A DNA stretch of 61,445 nucleotides from Paludibacteraceae bacterium (GCA_017551025.1 JAFZNG010000029.1:1-61445), one strand, 5' to 3'; counted from the stretch's first letter, positions 12,039-19,833 are shown. Notes: a model not told the origin generated them from the letters alone. A program made the numbers and translations.

Positions 12039-12863
12039 GTGGCTAATCTGAAGTTATTATATCGCAGTAAGGCTGCCGGCGGCGTGGAAAGCGCCGCCGG
12101 CAAGACCTTGCAGCTCGGTCGCGAACGTGGCCTGCTGCTGGTCGTGAGCGAAGGGGTAGGCCAACAACCGAATGCCATTGCCCACCAACTGGCGATAGCT
12201 ACCGTTGAGCAGTGTTTCAAACCCGAGATACTGACCGACAAAATGCTTCAGAACCCGCTGCAACAACTCACGCGTACCCGTAAGTGCATCGCCGATGCTT
12301 TTCGTCAGTATCGTAAGGCGCAGCCTGCGATGCGTGACCTGGACGCCCATACGACAATGGTATGGATCAAGGATGGTGTGTACTACGTTGCGGGAGACCT
12401 GCGCGTAGTATGCTTCAATCCCGTACTCGGACTGCGTACGCTTACCGCCGAGACGAAGCCTGCTAAGATGACGATGTACGATGGCGACGTACTGCTGCTC
12501 TCTACGGCCGATCGCCTGGAGGCCATGGATGATGAGGCACTTACGACTGCTATGTCGGAAAATGCCGATAATCTCTCCGCATGCTACCGTGCTATCGGTG
12601 CTGCTAAGGCAACTATTATGGCGCTCGTAGTTAGTGGCGCCGCTACGCCGGAGAAACCTGCTGAACCGGAGCAACCTGCCGAACCGGCAGCACCCGAGAA
12701 AACGGCAGAGGACAACGAACCGCTCGTACCTGTACATACCAAACAGGGCCACTATGAGACCCACGATGATGCACCCGTCACGCCGATCCGTGGGGAGCGT
12801 TATTGGCTCATAGCAGCCGCGATATTGACGGTAGCTATTATCGTGCTATTCTGCTTCTTCTAA
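12039..12863 (+). CDS. Membrane-anchored, degenerate PP2C-like protein
   Basis: A 274-residue protein starting at GTG 12039, 3 bp after rpoC with GAGGAG in the rpoC end as its ribosome-binding site. Residues about 1-200 resemble the PPM/PP2C phosphatase fold: LLLVVSEGVG replaces the usual VaDGmGG, VAGDLRVV resembles the GDSR strand, DVLLLSTADRLE replaces the LLcSDGL motif, and ENADNLSA resembles DNiT. Several metal-binding aspartates are therefore replaced, so catalysis is doubtful. A Pro/Glu-rich linker (about 204-235) leads to a single C-terminal membrane helix (about 254-273). It is probably co-transcribed with rpoC. Fold assignment by eye only. Confidence 0.6.
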   Translation: MANLKLLYRSKAAGGVESAAGKTLQLGRERGLLLVVSEGVGQQPNAIAHQLAIATVEQCFKPEILTDKMLQNPLQQLTRTRKCIADAFRQYRKAQPAMRDLDAHTTMVWIKDGVYYVAGDLRVVCFNPVLGLRTLTAETKPAKMTMYDGDVLLLSTADRLEAMDDEALTTAMSENADNLSACYRAIGAAKATIMALVVSGAATPEKPAEPEQPAEPAAPEKTAEDNEPLVPVHTKQGHYETHDDAPVTPIRGERYWLIAAAILTVAIIVLFCFF

Positions 12864-12896
12864 CCGAAGTAGGCTTCGGAGCCGAAAACTAACGGC
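12864..12896. terminator. Stem-loops between convergent genes
   Basis: CCGAAG-TAGG-CTTCGG (12864-12879) and AGCCG...CGGCT (12881-12896) lie between the end of the PP2C-like gene and the end of tcdA. Neither has a long T-run, so termination strength is uncertain. Confidence 0.35.
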
Positions 12897-13560
12897 TGAT
12901 AGCATCTTGAATTACCAGCGATGCCAAGGTCATACCAAAGGTGCCGACTACGGGGGCTAAGGTGCCTTGATCGCCACTTAACTCCGGTGAATAGACACAC
13001 CGGAATTTTTTTTGCGGCATGAGGCCGCTTTTTTTCATTTTTGTACGTAATGCGCGTGCCAACGGACAACCGTTCACTTTCCAGAACTCGGCTACGCGTA
13101 TCTGCTGCGGGTCCAGTTTACGGCCTGCTCCCATCGAACTGAAGACGGTTGCCCGGGTCTTAGTGGCTTCATGCAGCAGGAGCATCTTGCAATCTGTCAT
13201 GTCGATTGCATCAATAATATAATCGTATTGCGATAGGTCGAATTGCGCAGCCGTCTCCATGTTGTATTGCCGATTGATGGCTACGATATCTGCATCGGGG
13301 ATGATGCTGAGCAGGCGCTGACGCATTTCCATGACTTTCGGCTGTCCGATATTCTGTGCTGTAGCTACGACTTGGCGGTTGAGATTAGTCTCATCTACGG
13401 CATCGAAATCTACGATGGTCAGGTGACGAATACCTGTGCGCACCAATGCTTCGGCGCACCAGCCACCCACACCACCGACGCCAAACAGAATGACGCGCTT
13501 CTGCTGTAAGCGCTCAAAGGCCTCCTGACCTATCAGTTGTATCGTTCGCTCAAATACCAT
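12889..13560 (-). CDS. tcdA: tRNA threonylcarbamoyladenosine dehydratase TcdA
   Basis: 223 residues of the ThiF/MoeB/E1-like superfamily. The ATP-binding loop is FGVGGVGGWCAEAL (about 26-39), followed by the strand and Arg/Asn motif VDFDAVDETNLNRQ. TcdA (also CsdL/YgdL) adenylates t6A37 of tRNA and cyclises it to ct6A. It is the third gene of the recA - FAD oxidoreductase - tcdA run on the minus strand, 17 bp after the preceding stop. A generic ThiF-family role is the alternative, but length and motif spacing favour TcdA. Confidence 0.87.
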   Translation of the reverse strand: MVFERTIQLIGQEAFERLQQKRVILFGVGGVGGWCAEALVRTGIRHLTIVDFDAVDETNLNRQVVATAQNIGQPKVMEMRQRLLSIIPDADIVAINRQYNMETAAQFDLSQYDYIIDAIDMTDCKMLLLHEATKTRATVFSSMGAGRKLDPQQIRVAEFWKVNGCPLARALRTKMKKSGLMPQKKFRCVYSPELSGDQGTLAPVVGTFGMTLASLVIQDAISR

Positions 13561-13562
13561 AA

Positions 13563-13592
13563 ATTACCAATCACCAATTACCAATTACCAAT
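13563..13592. repeat. Phrase repeat (ATTACCA)n between two CDSs
   Basis: The spacer between the FAD gene and tcdA consists of near-tandem copies of the 7-mer ATTACCA (ATTACCAATCACCAATTACCA...). It is one of the phrase-repeat fillers seen throughout the window. Confidence 0.6.
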
Positions 13593-15089
13593 CGCTGCCT
13601 TAGCAGCATTTATTCCGTCTAGTGCGGAGGACGTTATACCTCCGGCATAACCGGCTCCTTCGCCGCAGGGATAGAGTAGTGGGGTGGAGATCGACTGCAT
13701 CGTCTCTCTATCACGGGGGATACGTACCGCACTCGAACTGCGGCTCTCTACGCCCAGGATTACCGCTTCGTTGGTGAGGAAGCCCGGGTACTTGCGGTCG
13801 AAATCACGGAAACCTTGCTGCAGACGACGTCCGATATGCGCCGGAAGCCATTGGTCCAACCGACTGCTGACGATACCCGGCAGGTAACTACATTCCGGTA
13901 TAGTCTTACTCTCTTTACCTTCTACGAAATCCTTCAACCGTTGTGCCGGAGCAATGTTCGGTGTTTGTCCGTGTTCGAAGGCAAGGCGTTCTAATTCTTC
14001 TTGCATAGCCAGTCCCCTTAGCGGGTCGTTGCCGGGTATGTCTTCCGGATTGATTTGTACCACCATGCCGGAATTGGCATAAGGGGAGTTGCGATGACTG
14101 GCCGACATGCCGTTGACCACACAACCGTTTGGTTCGCTGCCTGCGGGTACGATATGTCCGCCGGGGCACATACAGAAGGAATATACACCGCGTCCATTGA
14201 CTTGCGTCACTAACGAATAGGAGGCGTTACCGACATAGTCGATGAGTCTTTCGTCTTTTGTCTTTCGACTTTCGTCTAAATGAAACATCAGCTGATTGAT
14301 CAGCGCTTGCGGATGTTCGCAGCGTACGCCCATCGCAAAACCTTTAGTCTCCAGTGCGACGCCTTCGTTGTATAGCATACGATAGGTGTCGTGCGCCGAG
14401 TGGCCTATCGCCAGAATAACAGGTGTATCTATTTTTAATTTATAATTTTGAATTTTTAATTCTTCGAGACTTGTCACACAAGTCTCAAAGTGGATTTCGC
14501 CGCCGTGTGCCAGGATGCATTCGCACATGCGGCGGATGATTCCGGGCAACTTGTCGCTTCCGATATGCGCATGGGCTTCGTAGAGCACCGTGTCGGGTGC
14601 ACCGAAGTAGTGGAATAGTTCCATGACGCGCTGCATGTCACCGCGTTTCTTGGAGCGTGAGAAGAGTTTGCCGTCGGAGAACGTACCGGCACCACCTTCG
14701 CCGAAGCAATAGTTCGACTCGGGGTTGAGTCCTTCGTTGCGGTTGAGCAGGGCGATGTCGCGTTTGCGTTCGCTGACTTCTTTGCCGCGCTCGTAGATGA
14801 TAGGTCGTACGCCGTGCTCGATACAGGTGAGTGCAGCAAACAGTCCGGCCGGTCCGGCACCGATGATGATGACCTCGTGCGAGGCGTTATGCACGTCCTG
14901 CCATTGCGGAGCAGGGTAGAGCGGGATCGCACTGTCGCGGGGGATATAACGCCCCTCATCATCGGTTAATAAGGTAAGATGCACCTTCAGCTCACGCTGA
15001 CGTGCATCTACCGAACGTTTTACGACGCGGAACTGTTGCGCCAGTTCGTACGCCTCCTTGGGAGATAGTATGAGTTGGACTTGATCCAC
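13578..15089 (-). CDS. FAD-dependent oxidoreductase (NAD(FAD)-utilizing dehydrogenase family)
   Basis: 503 residues from a GTG start at 15089, one base after the recA stop. A short N-terminal domain precedes the dinucleotide-binding motif IIIGAGPAGLFAAL (about 74-87). Further FAD contacts are ERGKEVSERKRDIALLN and the C-terminal GEGAGYAGGITSSALDG. The family is the widespread COG2509-type flavoprotein of unknown substrate. Two inserts encoded by phrase-type DNA lie in frame: 14245-14277 (residues SRKTKDERL) and 14430-14463 (residues ELKIQNYKLKI). They probably form surface loops. It is likely translated from the recA message. Confidence 0.85.
   Translation of the reverse strand: MDQVQLILSPKEAYELAQQFRVVKRSVDARQRELKVHLTLLTDDEGRYIPRDSAIPLYPAPQWQDVHNASHEVIIIGAGPAGLFAALTCIEHGVRPIIYERGKEVSERKRDIALLNRNEGLNPESNYCFGEGGAGTFSDGKLFSRSKKRGDMQRVMELFHYFGAPDTVLYEAHAHIGSDKLPGIIRRMCECILAHGGEIHFETCVTSLEELKIQNYKLKIDTPVILAIGHSAHDTYRMLYNEGVALETKGFAMGVRCEHPQALINQLMFHLDESRKTKDERLIDYVGNASYSLVTQVNGRGVYSFCMCPGGHIVPAGSEPNGCVVNGMSASHRNSPYANSGMVVQINPEDIPGNDPLRGLAMQEELERLAFEHGQTPNIAPAQRLKDFVEGKESKTIPECSYLPGIVSSRLDQWLPAHIGRRLQQGFRDFDRKYPGFLTNEAVILGVESRSSSAVRIPRDRETMQSISTPLLYPCGEGAGYAGGITSSALDGINAAKAAIGNW
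14245..14277. repeat. In-frame phrase repeat inside FAD oxidoreductase (1)
   Basis: AGTCTTTCGTCTTTTGTCTTTCGACTTTCGTCT is a near-tandem array of a roughly 8-nt phrase, read on the minus strand as ESRKTKDERL. It keeps the frame open. Confidence 0.6.
14430..14463. repeat. In-frame phrase repeat inside FAD oxidoreductase (2)
   Basis: A TTTTTAATT-type phrase array, much more A+T-rich than the surrounding gene. It is read in frame on the minus strand as ELKIQNYKLKID. The same phrase type fills the secE-nusG gap. Confidence 0.6.
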
Positions 15090-15090
15090 C

Positions 15091-16104
15091 TTACTCTGCC
15101 GGCTTGAGCGTAGCCATGATTTTCTCCTCGAGCTCTGCTTGCAGGTCGGGGTTGTCGCGCAGCACGTTCTTCACGGCGTCGCGGCCCTGAGCCAACTTGG
15201 TGTCGCCGTAGCTGTAGAAACTACCGGACTTCTTCAGTATGCCGTGCTCTACACCGAGGTCTACCAGTTCGCCTACCTTAGAAATACCCTCGTTGAACAT
15301 GAGGTCAAACTCGGCTTTCTTGAACGGAGGCGCTACTTTGTTTTTTACGACTTTTACACGAACCTGGTTACCGATCACTTCGTCGCCATTCTTGATCTGG
15401 CCGATCTTGCGGATGTCCAGACGCACGCTGGCGTAGAACTTCAGGGCGTTACCACCGGTTGTGGTCTCGGGGTTACCGAACATGACGCCGATCTTCTCGC
15501 GCAACTGGTTGATGAAGATGCAGGTGGTCTGGGTCTTGTTGATCGTGGCGGTCAGTTTACGCAGGGCTTGCGACATGAGGCGTGCCTGCAGACCTACCTT
15601 ATTGTCACCCATCTCGCCTTCAATCTCGGCTTTCGGAGTCAGAGCCGCTACCGAGTCGATGACTACGAGGTCTACGGCCGAACTGCGAATCAGCTCGTCA
15701 GCAATAGCCAGTGCTTGCTCGCCCGAGTCGGGTTGTGCGATAAGCAGGTTGTCGGTATCTACACCCAGTTTCTCAGCATAGAAGCGGTCGAAAGCGTGCT
15801 CTGCGTCAATGATGGCCGCAATGCCGCCCTGCTTCTGTACTTCTGCCATGGCGTGGATGGCCAGGGTAGTCTTACCGGACGATTCCGGACCGTATATCTC
15901 TACGACGCGTCCGCGGGGATAACCGCCCACACCGAGAGCCATATTGAGCGTCACGCTACCGGTCGAGATAACGGGAACATCTTCTATCTTGTCGTCTCCG
16001 AGTTTCATGATGGCGCCCTTACCGAAGTCCTTGTCGATCTTCTCCATCGCCAGTTTCAGGGCTTTCAGCTTGTCTGCTGAAGGCATTTTCTTGTCTTCTG
16101 CCAT
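15091..16104 (-). CDS. recA: Recombinase RecA
   Basis: 337 residues from the ATG at 16104 ([16 protein letters not shown]); the open frame runs further upstream but that part is not RecA-like and overlaps the promoter. The Walker A motif is [10 protein letters not shown], the Walker B region is [12 protein letters not shown], and loop L2 includes [16 protein letters not shown]. RecA forms the ATP-dependent strand-exchange filament on single-stranded DNA and, where a LexA system exists, triggers the SOS response. It heads a minus-strand operon with the FAD gene and tcdA. Confidence 0.98.
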   Translation of the reverse strand: MAEDKKMPSADKLKALKLAMEKIDKDFGKGAIMKLGDDKIEDVPVISTGSVTLNMALGVGGYPRGRVVEIYGPESSGKTTLAIHAMAEVQKQGGIAAIIDAEHAFDRFYAEKLGVDTDNLLIAQPDSGEQALAIADELIRSSAVDLVVIDSVAALTPKAEIEGEMGDNKVGLQARLMSQALRKLTATINKTQTTCIFINQLREKIGVMFGNPETTTGGNALKFYASVRLDIRKIGQIKNGDEVIGNQVRVKVVKNKVAPPFKKAEFDLMFNEGISKVGELVDLGVEHGILKKSGSFYSYGDTKLAQGRDAVKNVLRDNPDLQAELEEKIMATLKPAE

Positions 16105-16114
16105 AGTTGTATAG

Positions 16115-16144
16115 TAATTTACGATTTTACGATTTACGATTTTG
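16115..16144. repeat. Phrase repeat (TTTACGA)n in recA leader
   Basis: AATTTACGATTTTACGATTTACGATTTT lies between the recA promoter and its ATG and is a near-tandem 7-8 nt phrase. It forms most of the 5' untranslated region. Confidence 0.55.
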
Positions 16145-16162
16145 TTTATTTCAAATCTGCTG

Positions 16163-16194
16163 CAAAGGTACGAAAAAAAACGCACATATGCAAA
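16163..16194 (-). promoter_or_regulatory. recA promoter
   Basis: On the minus strand TTTG (16191-16194), 20 bp, TACCTTTG (16163-16170), with a preceding G and following C. This matches the Bacteroidota housekeeping promoter and lies about 60 bp upstream of the recA ATG. Confidence 0.85.
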
Positions 16195-16204
16195 TTTATG
16201 TGCG
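16181..16204. promoter_or_regulatory. Inverted repeat over the recA -33 element, candidate operator
   Basis: CGCACATA (16181-16188), 8 bp, TATGTGCG (16197-16204) is a perfect 8-bp inverted repeat. The -33 TTTG is in its centre. A repressor bound here would block sigma binding. An almost identical repeat, TGCACATA-N8-TATGTGCA, surrounds the -33 of the promoter at 28,813. It could also act as a hairpin on the plus strand, but no plus-strand gene ends here. Confidence 0.5.
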
Positions 16205-16425
16205 ATTTTTTTGTCGTTAGTCGTTTGTCATTGGCTGTTGGTCCATGCGAGGGTTGTCTTATGAGGCCCTTCAAAATTTCCTGTTTTTAAGATTCATTGG
16301 CCTTTGATTAGGCTCTTCTCGTAACATGATCCCGTGATGGTGATTTCCGATTATTAAGATTTGAAGGAAACGGGAATGACTCCGATTCGAGGGTGCTTCA
16401 TCTGCTTATATATAGAATTTGTTTG

Positions 16426-17022
16426 CTACAATGGAACAGAACTTTCAAAGACCTCGTCTATAATAGTTTTCATACTCTGGCGTTGTGACTCTTCGGCTAA
16501 TGACAAGAGCCATTCTGCAATCGGAGCGATTTGTTGCTGCATAGCAACGCTGTAATACCATCTAATATCTTCCGTTGTCATTCCGTTCTTATCTGGAATG
16601 TGACCATCTCCGTATTTTGCCGCTACAAGATCAGGCTGTATCATCATATAGAGTTCTCTTTCCGTAGCATCCAAAATTTTGTTTTTTAGCGTTGGATTGA
16701 TTTCTTTTTCACATCGTGCGGCAACCTTTTCTATCTTAGGAACTAATTGGTGCGCAATTTCGCGGCGTGCTTCATATTGAGCTTCAATAGATGGTGACAG
16801 GAGATCTTCTCTGGTAAACAACTTGTGCCGAACAATAATCTTGCTGTAACCGCCAATGCTTATTCCGGGAATATTCTCTGCTGCTTTCTCCAGACTGTCG
16901 ATATAGAAGATAGAAGCGGTGTCGCCATAATAAGGCTCGGGACGCTCTGTCTTTCGTACAGAACATCTCGTCAGTAGTATTCCGTTAAGAATAGTGATCG
17001 CTATTAATAGGAAGTTTCTCAT
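16426..17022 (-). CDS. Putative lipoprotein of unknown function
   Basis: 198 residues. The hydrophobic N-terminus (MRNFLLIAITILNGILL) is followed by TRCS, a poor lipobox because Arg precedes the Cys, so lipidation is uncertain; at minimum it looks membrane-directed. The rest is helical and charged, with no motif I recognise. A standard promoter lies 53 bp upstream. No similarity to other genes in the window. Confidence 0.65.
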   Translation of the reverse strand: MRNFLLIAITILNGILLTRCSVRKTERPEPYYGDTASIFYIDSLEKAAENIPGISIGGYSKIIVRHKLFTREDLLSPSIEAQYEARREIAHQLVPKIEKVAARCEKEINPTLKNKILDATERELYMMIQPDLVAAKYGDGHIPDKNGMTTEDIRWYYSVAMQQQIAPIAEWLLSLAEESQRQSMKTIIDEVFESSVPL

Positions 17023-17074
17023 TATTTGTTAATCTTCAGCACACCCTGTGGCGAGGGCTTTTGTTTTTTCGCTA

Positions 17075-17106
17075 CAAAATTACAACTTTTCTATAATGTA
17101 TGCAAA
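17075..17106 (-). promoter_or_regulatory. Promoter of the 16,426-17,022 gene
   Basis: Minus strand TTTG (17103-17106), 20 bp, TAATTTTG (17075-17082), preceded by G. Bases 17107-17334 upstream of it show no gene or clear signal. Confidence 0.8.
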
Positions 17107-17334
17107 CTTTTCTATCATTTTCAAAAAAATATGCAGAGCGGATGAGCAGATGTCTTCCTAAACTATACCCACTCGTACGCGCGGATGATGTGCATAGAAT
17201 CAACTGCTCATTATGGCGTGATCCCATGAGACTATATCAAAAATGGAGATAAGATTCAATGATCCAATACAAATGTCAGACATGTTGAATTGTTGTGCCA
17301 TACATCTCTGTTAACTAATTTTATTTTAATGGTA

Positions 17335-17469
17335 TCAGTCTATATCTTCCTTGTTGTTGCCCTCAATTACAGCTTCGACATAGGAATCTTCAAAAGCGTC
17401 TTGTGAATCTCGATACTCCGTTTCTTCTTGGTAGAATTCTTGAATTTCTTCTGATGATGGTGTTGCCAT
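17335..17469 (-). CDS. Small acidic ORF (44 aa)
   Basis: Reading from ATG 17469 to TGA 17335 gives MATPSSEEIQEFYQEETEYR followed by DSQDAFEDSYVEAVIEGNNKEDID. It is very acidic (about 16 Asp/Glu against 2 basic residues), has no membrane segment, and lies 48 bp downstream of the CsgG-like gene on the same strand, so it may be co-transcribed. No family recognised. Amino-acid composition is protein-like, but the length alone is weak evidence. Confidence 0.42.
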   Translation of the reverse strand: MATPSSEEIQEFYQEETEYRDSQDAFEDSYVEAVIEGNNKEDID

Positions 17470-17517
17470 AATTGTATGCGATTATCCTTATATATCGCGA
17501 GGTTTTTAGAAAAATTA

Positions 17518-18675
17518 TTATTTTACAAGACGAACAGATCGACCGCGGCAAAAAAGACAACTTTTCATGCCAAACCATGTATTACTGCAACATAGATACC
17601 ACGCTTTATCCGATTCGTCAAGTGTGGAAGACCAATAGTAACAATGATAAAAAACGTCATATGTTGTGCCATCACAATGGCTTCCGCCCTCAGCAGGCAA
17701 AAATATGGTCTCTCCGCTAGGACCTTTTACTTTGAAACCACTTTCTGTCTTAGTCCAAATGCAAGAATTCATCAACTCTTCCCACTGTTCTTTTGTTGGT
17801 AGACAATTTCCAAAATTCGCCATTGCCCGATCGTAGGTGTATAATCCACCTATTTCATTTTGGTCTTTCCATAAGCTTCTACTTGGAAGGCCTAAATCCA
17901 CATATCCAGCGGGGATTATTTCGCCTTTTCCTCTATCGGTTACTAAGCGCACGATGCCTACTTCTTTTTTACTCTCTGTAGTCATATAAGTACCATTACC
18001 TACTAAATTGTTAGCACGCATAAGAGTTAACTCTTCATTAGTAGGCAAACGCCATGTTCTATAACCATATTGCTGCGATTGATTCAAACGAGTGATAACT
18101 GTCTTTGGTTCTGCATCAAAAGTTCCTAAATCAGTTGGAAAGACCTTGAGGTAACCATAGATGACATAAGGTTCTGTGCGCTGATCTTGTTGCGTAGGCT
18201 GTGAGGAGTTTACGGTTTCTTCAGAAGTGATCGCAATCTGACTAGCTAATTTTTGCGCAAGATTCTGCATGGTTGTTCTATATGATGTGTCAACAAAAGT
18301 TGCCCCTTCAGTTGCTGCAATAGTTCCACTTTCTACATTAATAACACGAGCATCTACATTGTATTGTCCCATCACAATGTTTACATCTCCGACTACTATC
18401 TTAGAGACATTCAAAATTTGTCCTATACGAACCATTTGACTTTCTGTCATTTTTGAACGCTGAAATCCTTGCTCATCAATAGCTTTGTTTATTTGTGTTC
18501 GCTCCACCATTGTATAGCCGGCAGGACGGAAATACGTGATAAATATACCGGAAATACCATCTACATCAGCTTGAGAAATTCCAACACCTGCCTTAAATTC
18601 CAGTACAGCACAACGTTGTGCATTCATCGTTAGTGCTATCAAGCACAAAACAAGAAGAGTTACTAGTTTTTTCAT
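17518..18675 (-). CDS. Secreted CsgG-like / Fib_succ_major domain protein
   Basis: 385 residues with a signal peptide (MKKLVTLLVLCLIALTMNAQ, cut near 19). Residues about 20-145 resemble the CsgG/FlgT/TolB-type lipoprotein fold: AVLEFKAGVGISQADVDGIS, then VERTQINKAIDEQGFQ, QILNVSKIVVGDVN and DARVINVESGTI. Residues about 205-385 are a Fibrobacter succinogenes major paralogous domain, with LPTKEQWEELMNSC, FLPAEGG, YYWSSTLDESDKAWYL and RSVRLVK at the end. It probably acts in the periplasm or at the cell surface. The function of the pair of domains is unknown. Confidence 0.75.
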   Translation of the reverse strand: MKKLVTLLVLCLIALTMNAQRCAVLEFKAGVGISQADVDGISGIFITYFRPAGYTMVERTQINKAIDEQGFQRSKMTESQMVRIGQILNVSKIVVGDVNIVMGQYNVDARVINVESGTIAATEGATFVDTSYRTTMQNLAQKLASQIAITSEETVNSSQPTQQDQRTEPYVIYGYLKVFPTDLGTFDAEPKTVITRLNQSQQYGYRTWRLPTNEELTLMRANNLVGNGTYMTTESKKEVGIVRLVTDRGKGEIIPAGYVDLGLPSRSLWKDQNEIGGLYTYDRAMANFGNCLPTKEQWEELMNSCIWTKTESGFKVKGPSGETIFLPAEGGSHCDGTTYDVFYHCYYWSSTLDESDKAWYLCCSNTWFGMKSCLFCRGRSVRLVK

Positions 18676-18767
18676 TTAACTGTGATTTTGATTTTGCCTA
18701 CTCACTTGGCTTTTCGACATCCTCCATTTATATAATCGTTGATATGTACACAAAAAGCGTAGACCTC

Positions 18768-18899
18768 TTATTGCTTACTTACAATCAGAGGCCTTCGCAT
18801 TGCCTTATAACTCAAATAAACAATAGGAAACCTACGCCGATATGACAAATCGCCTTGGTGAGATACACCAAAGCAAGGGATAGTCATACCCATAGGCAT
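18768..18899 (-). CDS. Cryptic small ORF inside hairpin element (43 aa, doubtful)
   Basis: ATG 18899 to TAA 18768 encodes a Met-rich start, then IPCFGVSHQGDLSYRRRF and a basic tail ending RRPLIVSKQ. It lies almost wholly within the inverted-repeat element 18782-18952, so the ORF may be a by-product of that element. Confidence 0.2.
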   Translation of the reverse strand: MPMGMTIPCFGVSHQGDLSYRRRFPIVYLSYKAMRRPLIVSKQ

Positions 18900-18952
18900 C
18901 TATTGGTACTTTGTGCTGAGTTATAATCTGAAAGTTGCGAAGTTTCTGATCG
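18782..18952. repeat. 171-bp inverted-repeat element: structured RNA or MITE-like
   Basis: Outer arms: CAATCAGAGGCCTTCGCA (18782-18799) against TGCGAAGTTTCTGATCG (18936-18952), imperfect over about 17 bp with a perfect 7-bp core. Inner arms: TTATAACTCA (18805-18814) against TGAGTTATAA (18917-18926), perfect 10 bp. A small hairpin TTGGTG-AGATA-CACCAA sits in the centre. The whole would fold as a long stem on either strand. It fills most of the 400-bp gap 18676-19075; the rest (18953-19075) shows no gene or clear signal. Confidence 0.5.
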
Positions 18953-19075
18953 ATGCAACAAAGCGTCAATAAACGCTATTTTCAACATGTCACCGCTTTT
19001 TTACGCTGTCGGTGCCAGCGGCTCTCATTTGACGTCTAAGAGTTGACGCGCTTACAAACTCGCAAGCGAAAGGTG

Positions 19076-19585
19076 TTATGTTTTGTTGCCTACCATTTGT
19101 TCCGGCAAGTAGCCTACGATATCATGGAAGGCAGCAACTACTTCATCATAGTATGGGTTATCATTTCGCATAATTAACCCGGCATAGTATGCCACCGACT
19201 TATAAACAACAGACTCGCTATATAGACGAAAATGACAATTGTTGCTGTAATTTTCAAACCATTGTCTATATAAACGATTTCTGGCTGCTTGTCTATGGTC
19301 GCGTGGGTCACAAATATACAACATTACTAATGGGTCTTGTCGAAAGAACTCCTCGATAACAGCCATGACTGTTTGCAAGACTTTCGGGTCGTTTTGTGCA
19401 TGTTGTTTGTTGGCATTGCTTATGTAAAAATGATAAGCTTCAGGCATATTGAAAAGTCTGTCCTCGTAAAAGCCAATATCATAGCTAATTCCATAATCAG
19501 TCACGAAAGATACAGACAACTCATCGAGTGTCTTAACCTGATAAGGAGAAGTGCGATTGATGTTTTCAGCAGAGATTTGTATCAT
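19076..19585 (-). CDS. DUF6169-like protein
   Basis: 169 residues from ATG 19585 (MIQISAENINRTSPYQVKTL). This start is chosen because it overlaps the stop of the upstream small ORF as ATGA; the longer frame would run through that ORF. It resembles the Bacteroidota family DUF6169: SFVTDYGISYDIGFYED near the N-terminus, YHFYISNAN, then FFRQDPLVMLYICDPRDHRQAARNRLYRQWFE and a C-terminal part ending NPYYDEVVAAFHDIV. Function unknown. The tight coupling to a 43-residue partner resembles a toxin-antitoxin layout, but nothing in the sequence shows toxicity. Confidence 0.65.
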   Translation of the reverse strand: MIQISAENINRTSPYQVKTLDELSVSFVTDYGISYDIGFYEDRLFNMPEAYHFYISNANKQHAQNDPKVLQTVMAVIEEFFRQDPLVMLYICDPRDHRQAARNRLYRQWFENYSNNCHFRLYSESVVYKSVAYYAGLIMRNDNPYYDEVVAAFHDIVGYLPEQMVGNKT

Positions 19586-19713
19586 ACCATTTGCTTCTCT
19601 GCCTTCACCTGCCGAATATGCTCTTCCCATTCTTCGCGCAGATGGATCCATCTCTCAAATACCGCTGCACGTTCTTCAGGCGTCTTGTACTGTATAAAAA
19701 TTGGCTTACCCAT
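19582..19713 (-). CDS. Small partner protein of DUF6169 (43 aa)
   Basis: ATG 19713 to TGA 19582: MGKPIFIQYKTPEERAAVFE, then a strongly helical RWIHLREEWEEHIRQVKAEK. Its stop overlaps the DUF6169 start in an ATGA (19582-19585), so the two are probably translationally coupled. A standard promoter sits 36 bp upstream, so this is the first gene of a two-gene operon. No known family; the charged amphipathic helix suggests a binding partner. Confidence 0.7.
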   Translation of the reverse strand: MGKPIFIQYKTPEERAAVFERWIHLREEWEEHIRQVKAEKQMV

Positions 19714-19748
19714 AACTACTATATTATTGCCTTTGCAACTTCACGCTG

Positions 19749-19780
19749 CAAAGTTACACATTTTTTTTTATATGTGCAAA
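19749..19780 (-). promoter_or_regulatory. Promoter of the small-ORF/DUF6169 operon
   Basis: Minus strand TTTG (19777-19780), 20 bp, TAACTTTG (19749-19756), preceded by G and followed by CAGCG. Confidence 0.85.
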
Positions 19781-19833
19781 TGTTTTTTACAAAATGCGTG
19801 CAAATATACAAAAAAAGCAACCTCATGGTTGCC

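Noticed and set aside
15139-16080. A 313-codon plus-strand frame opposite recA
   Set aside because: recA is intact and typical; the opposite frame is a shadow.
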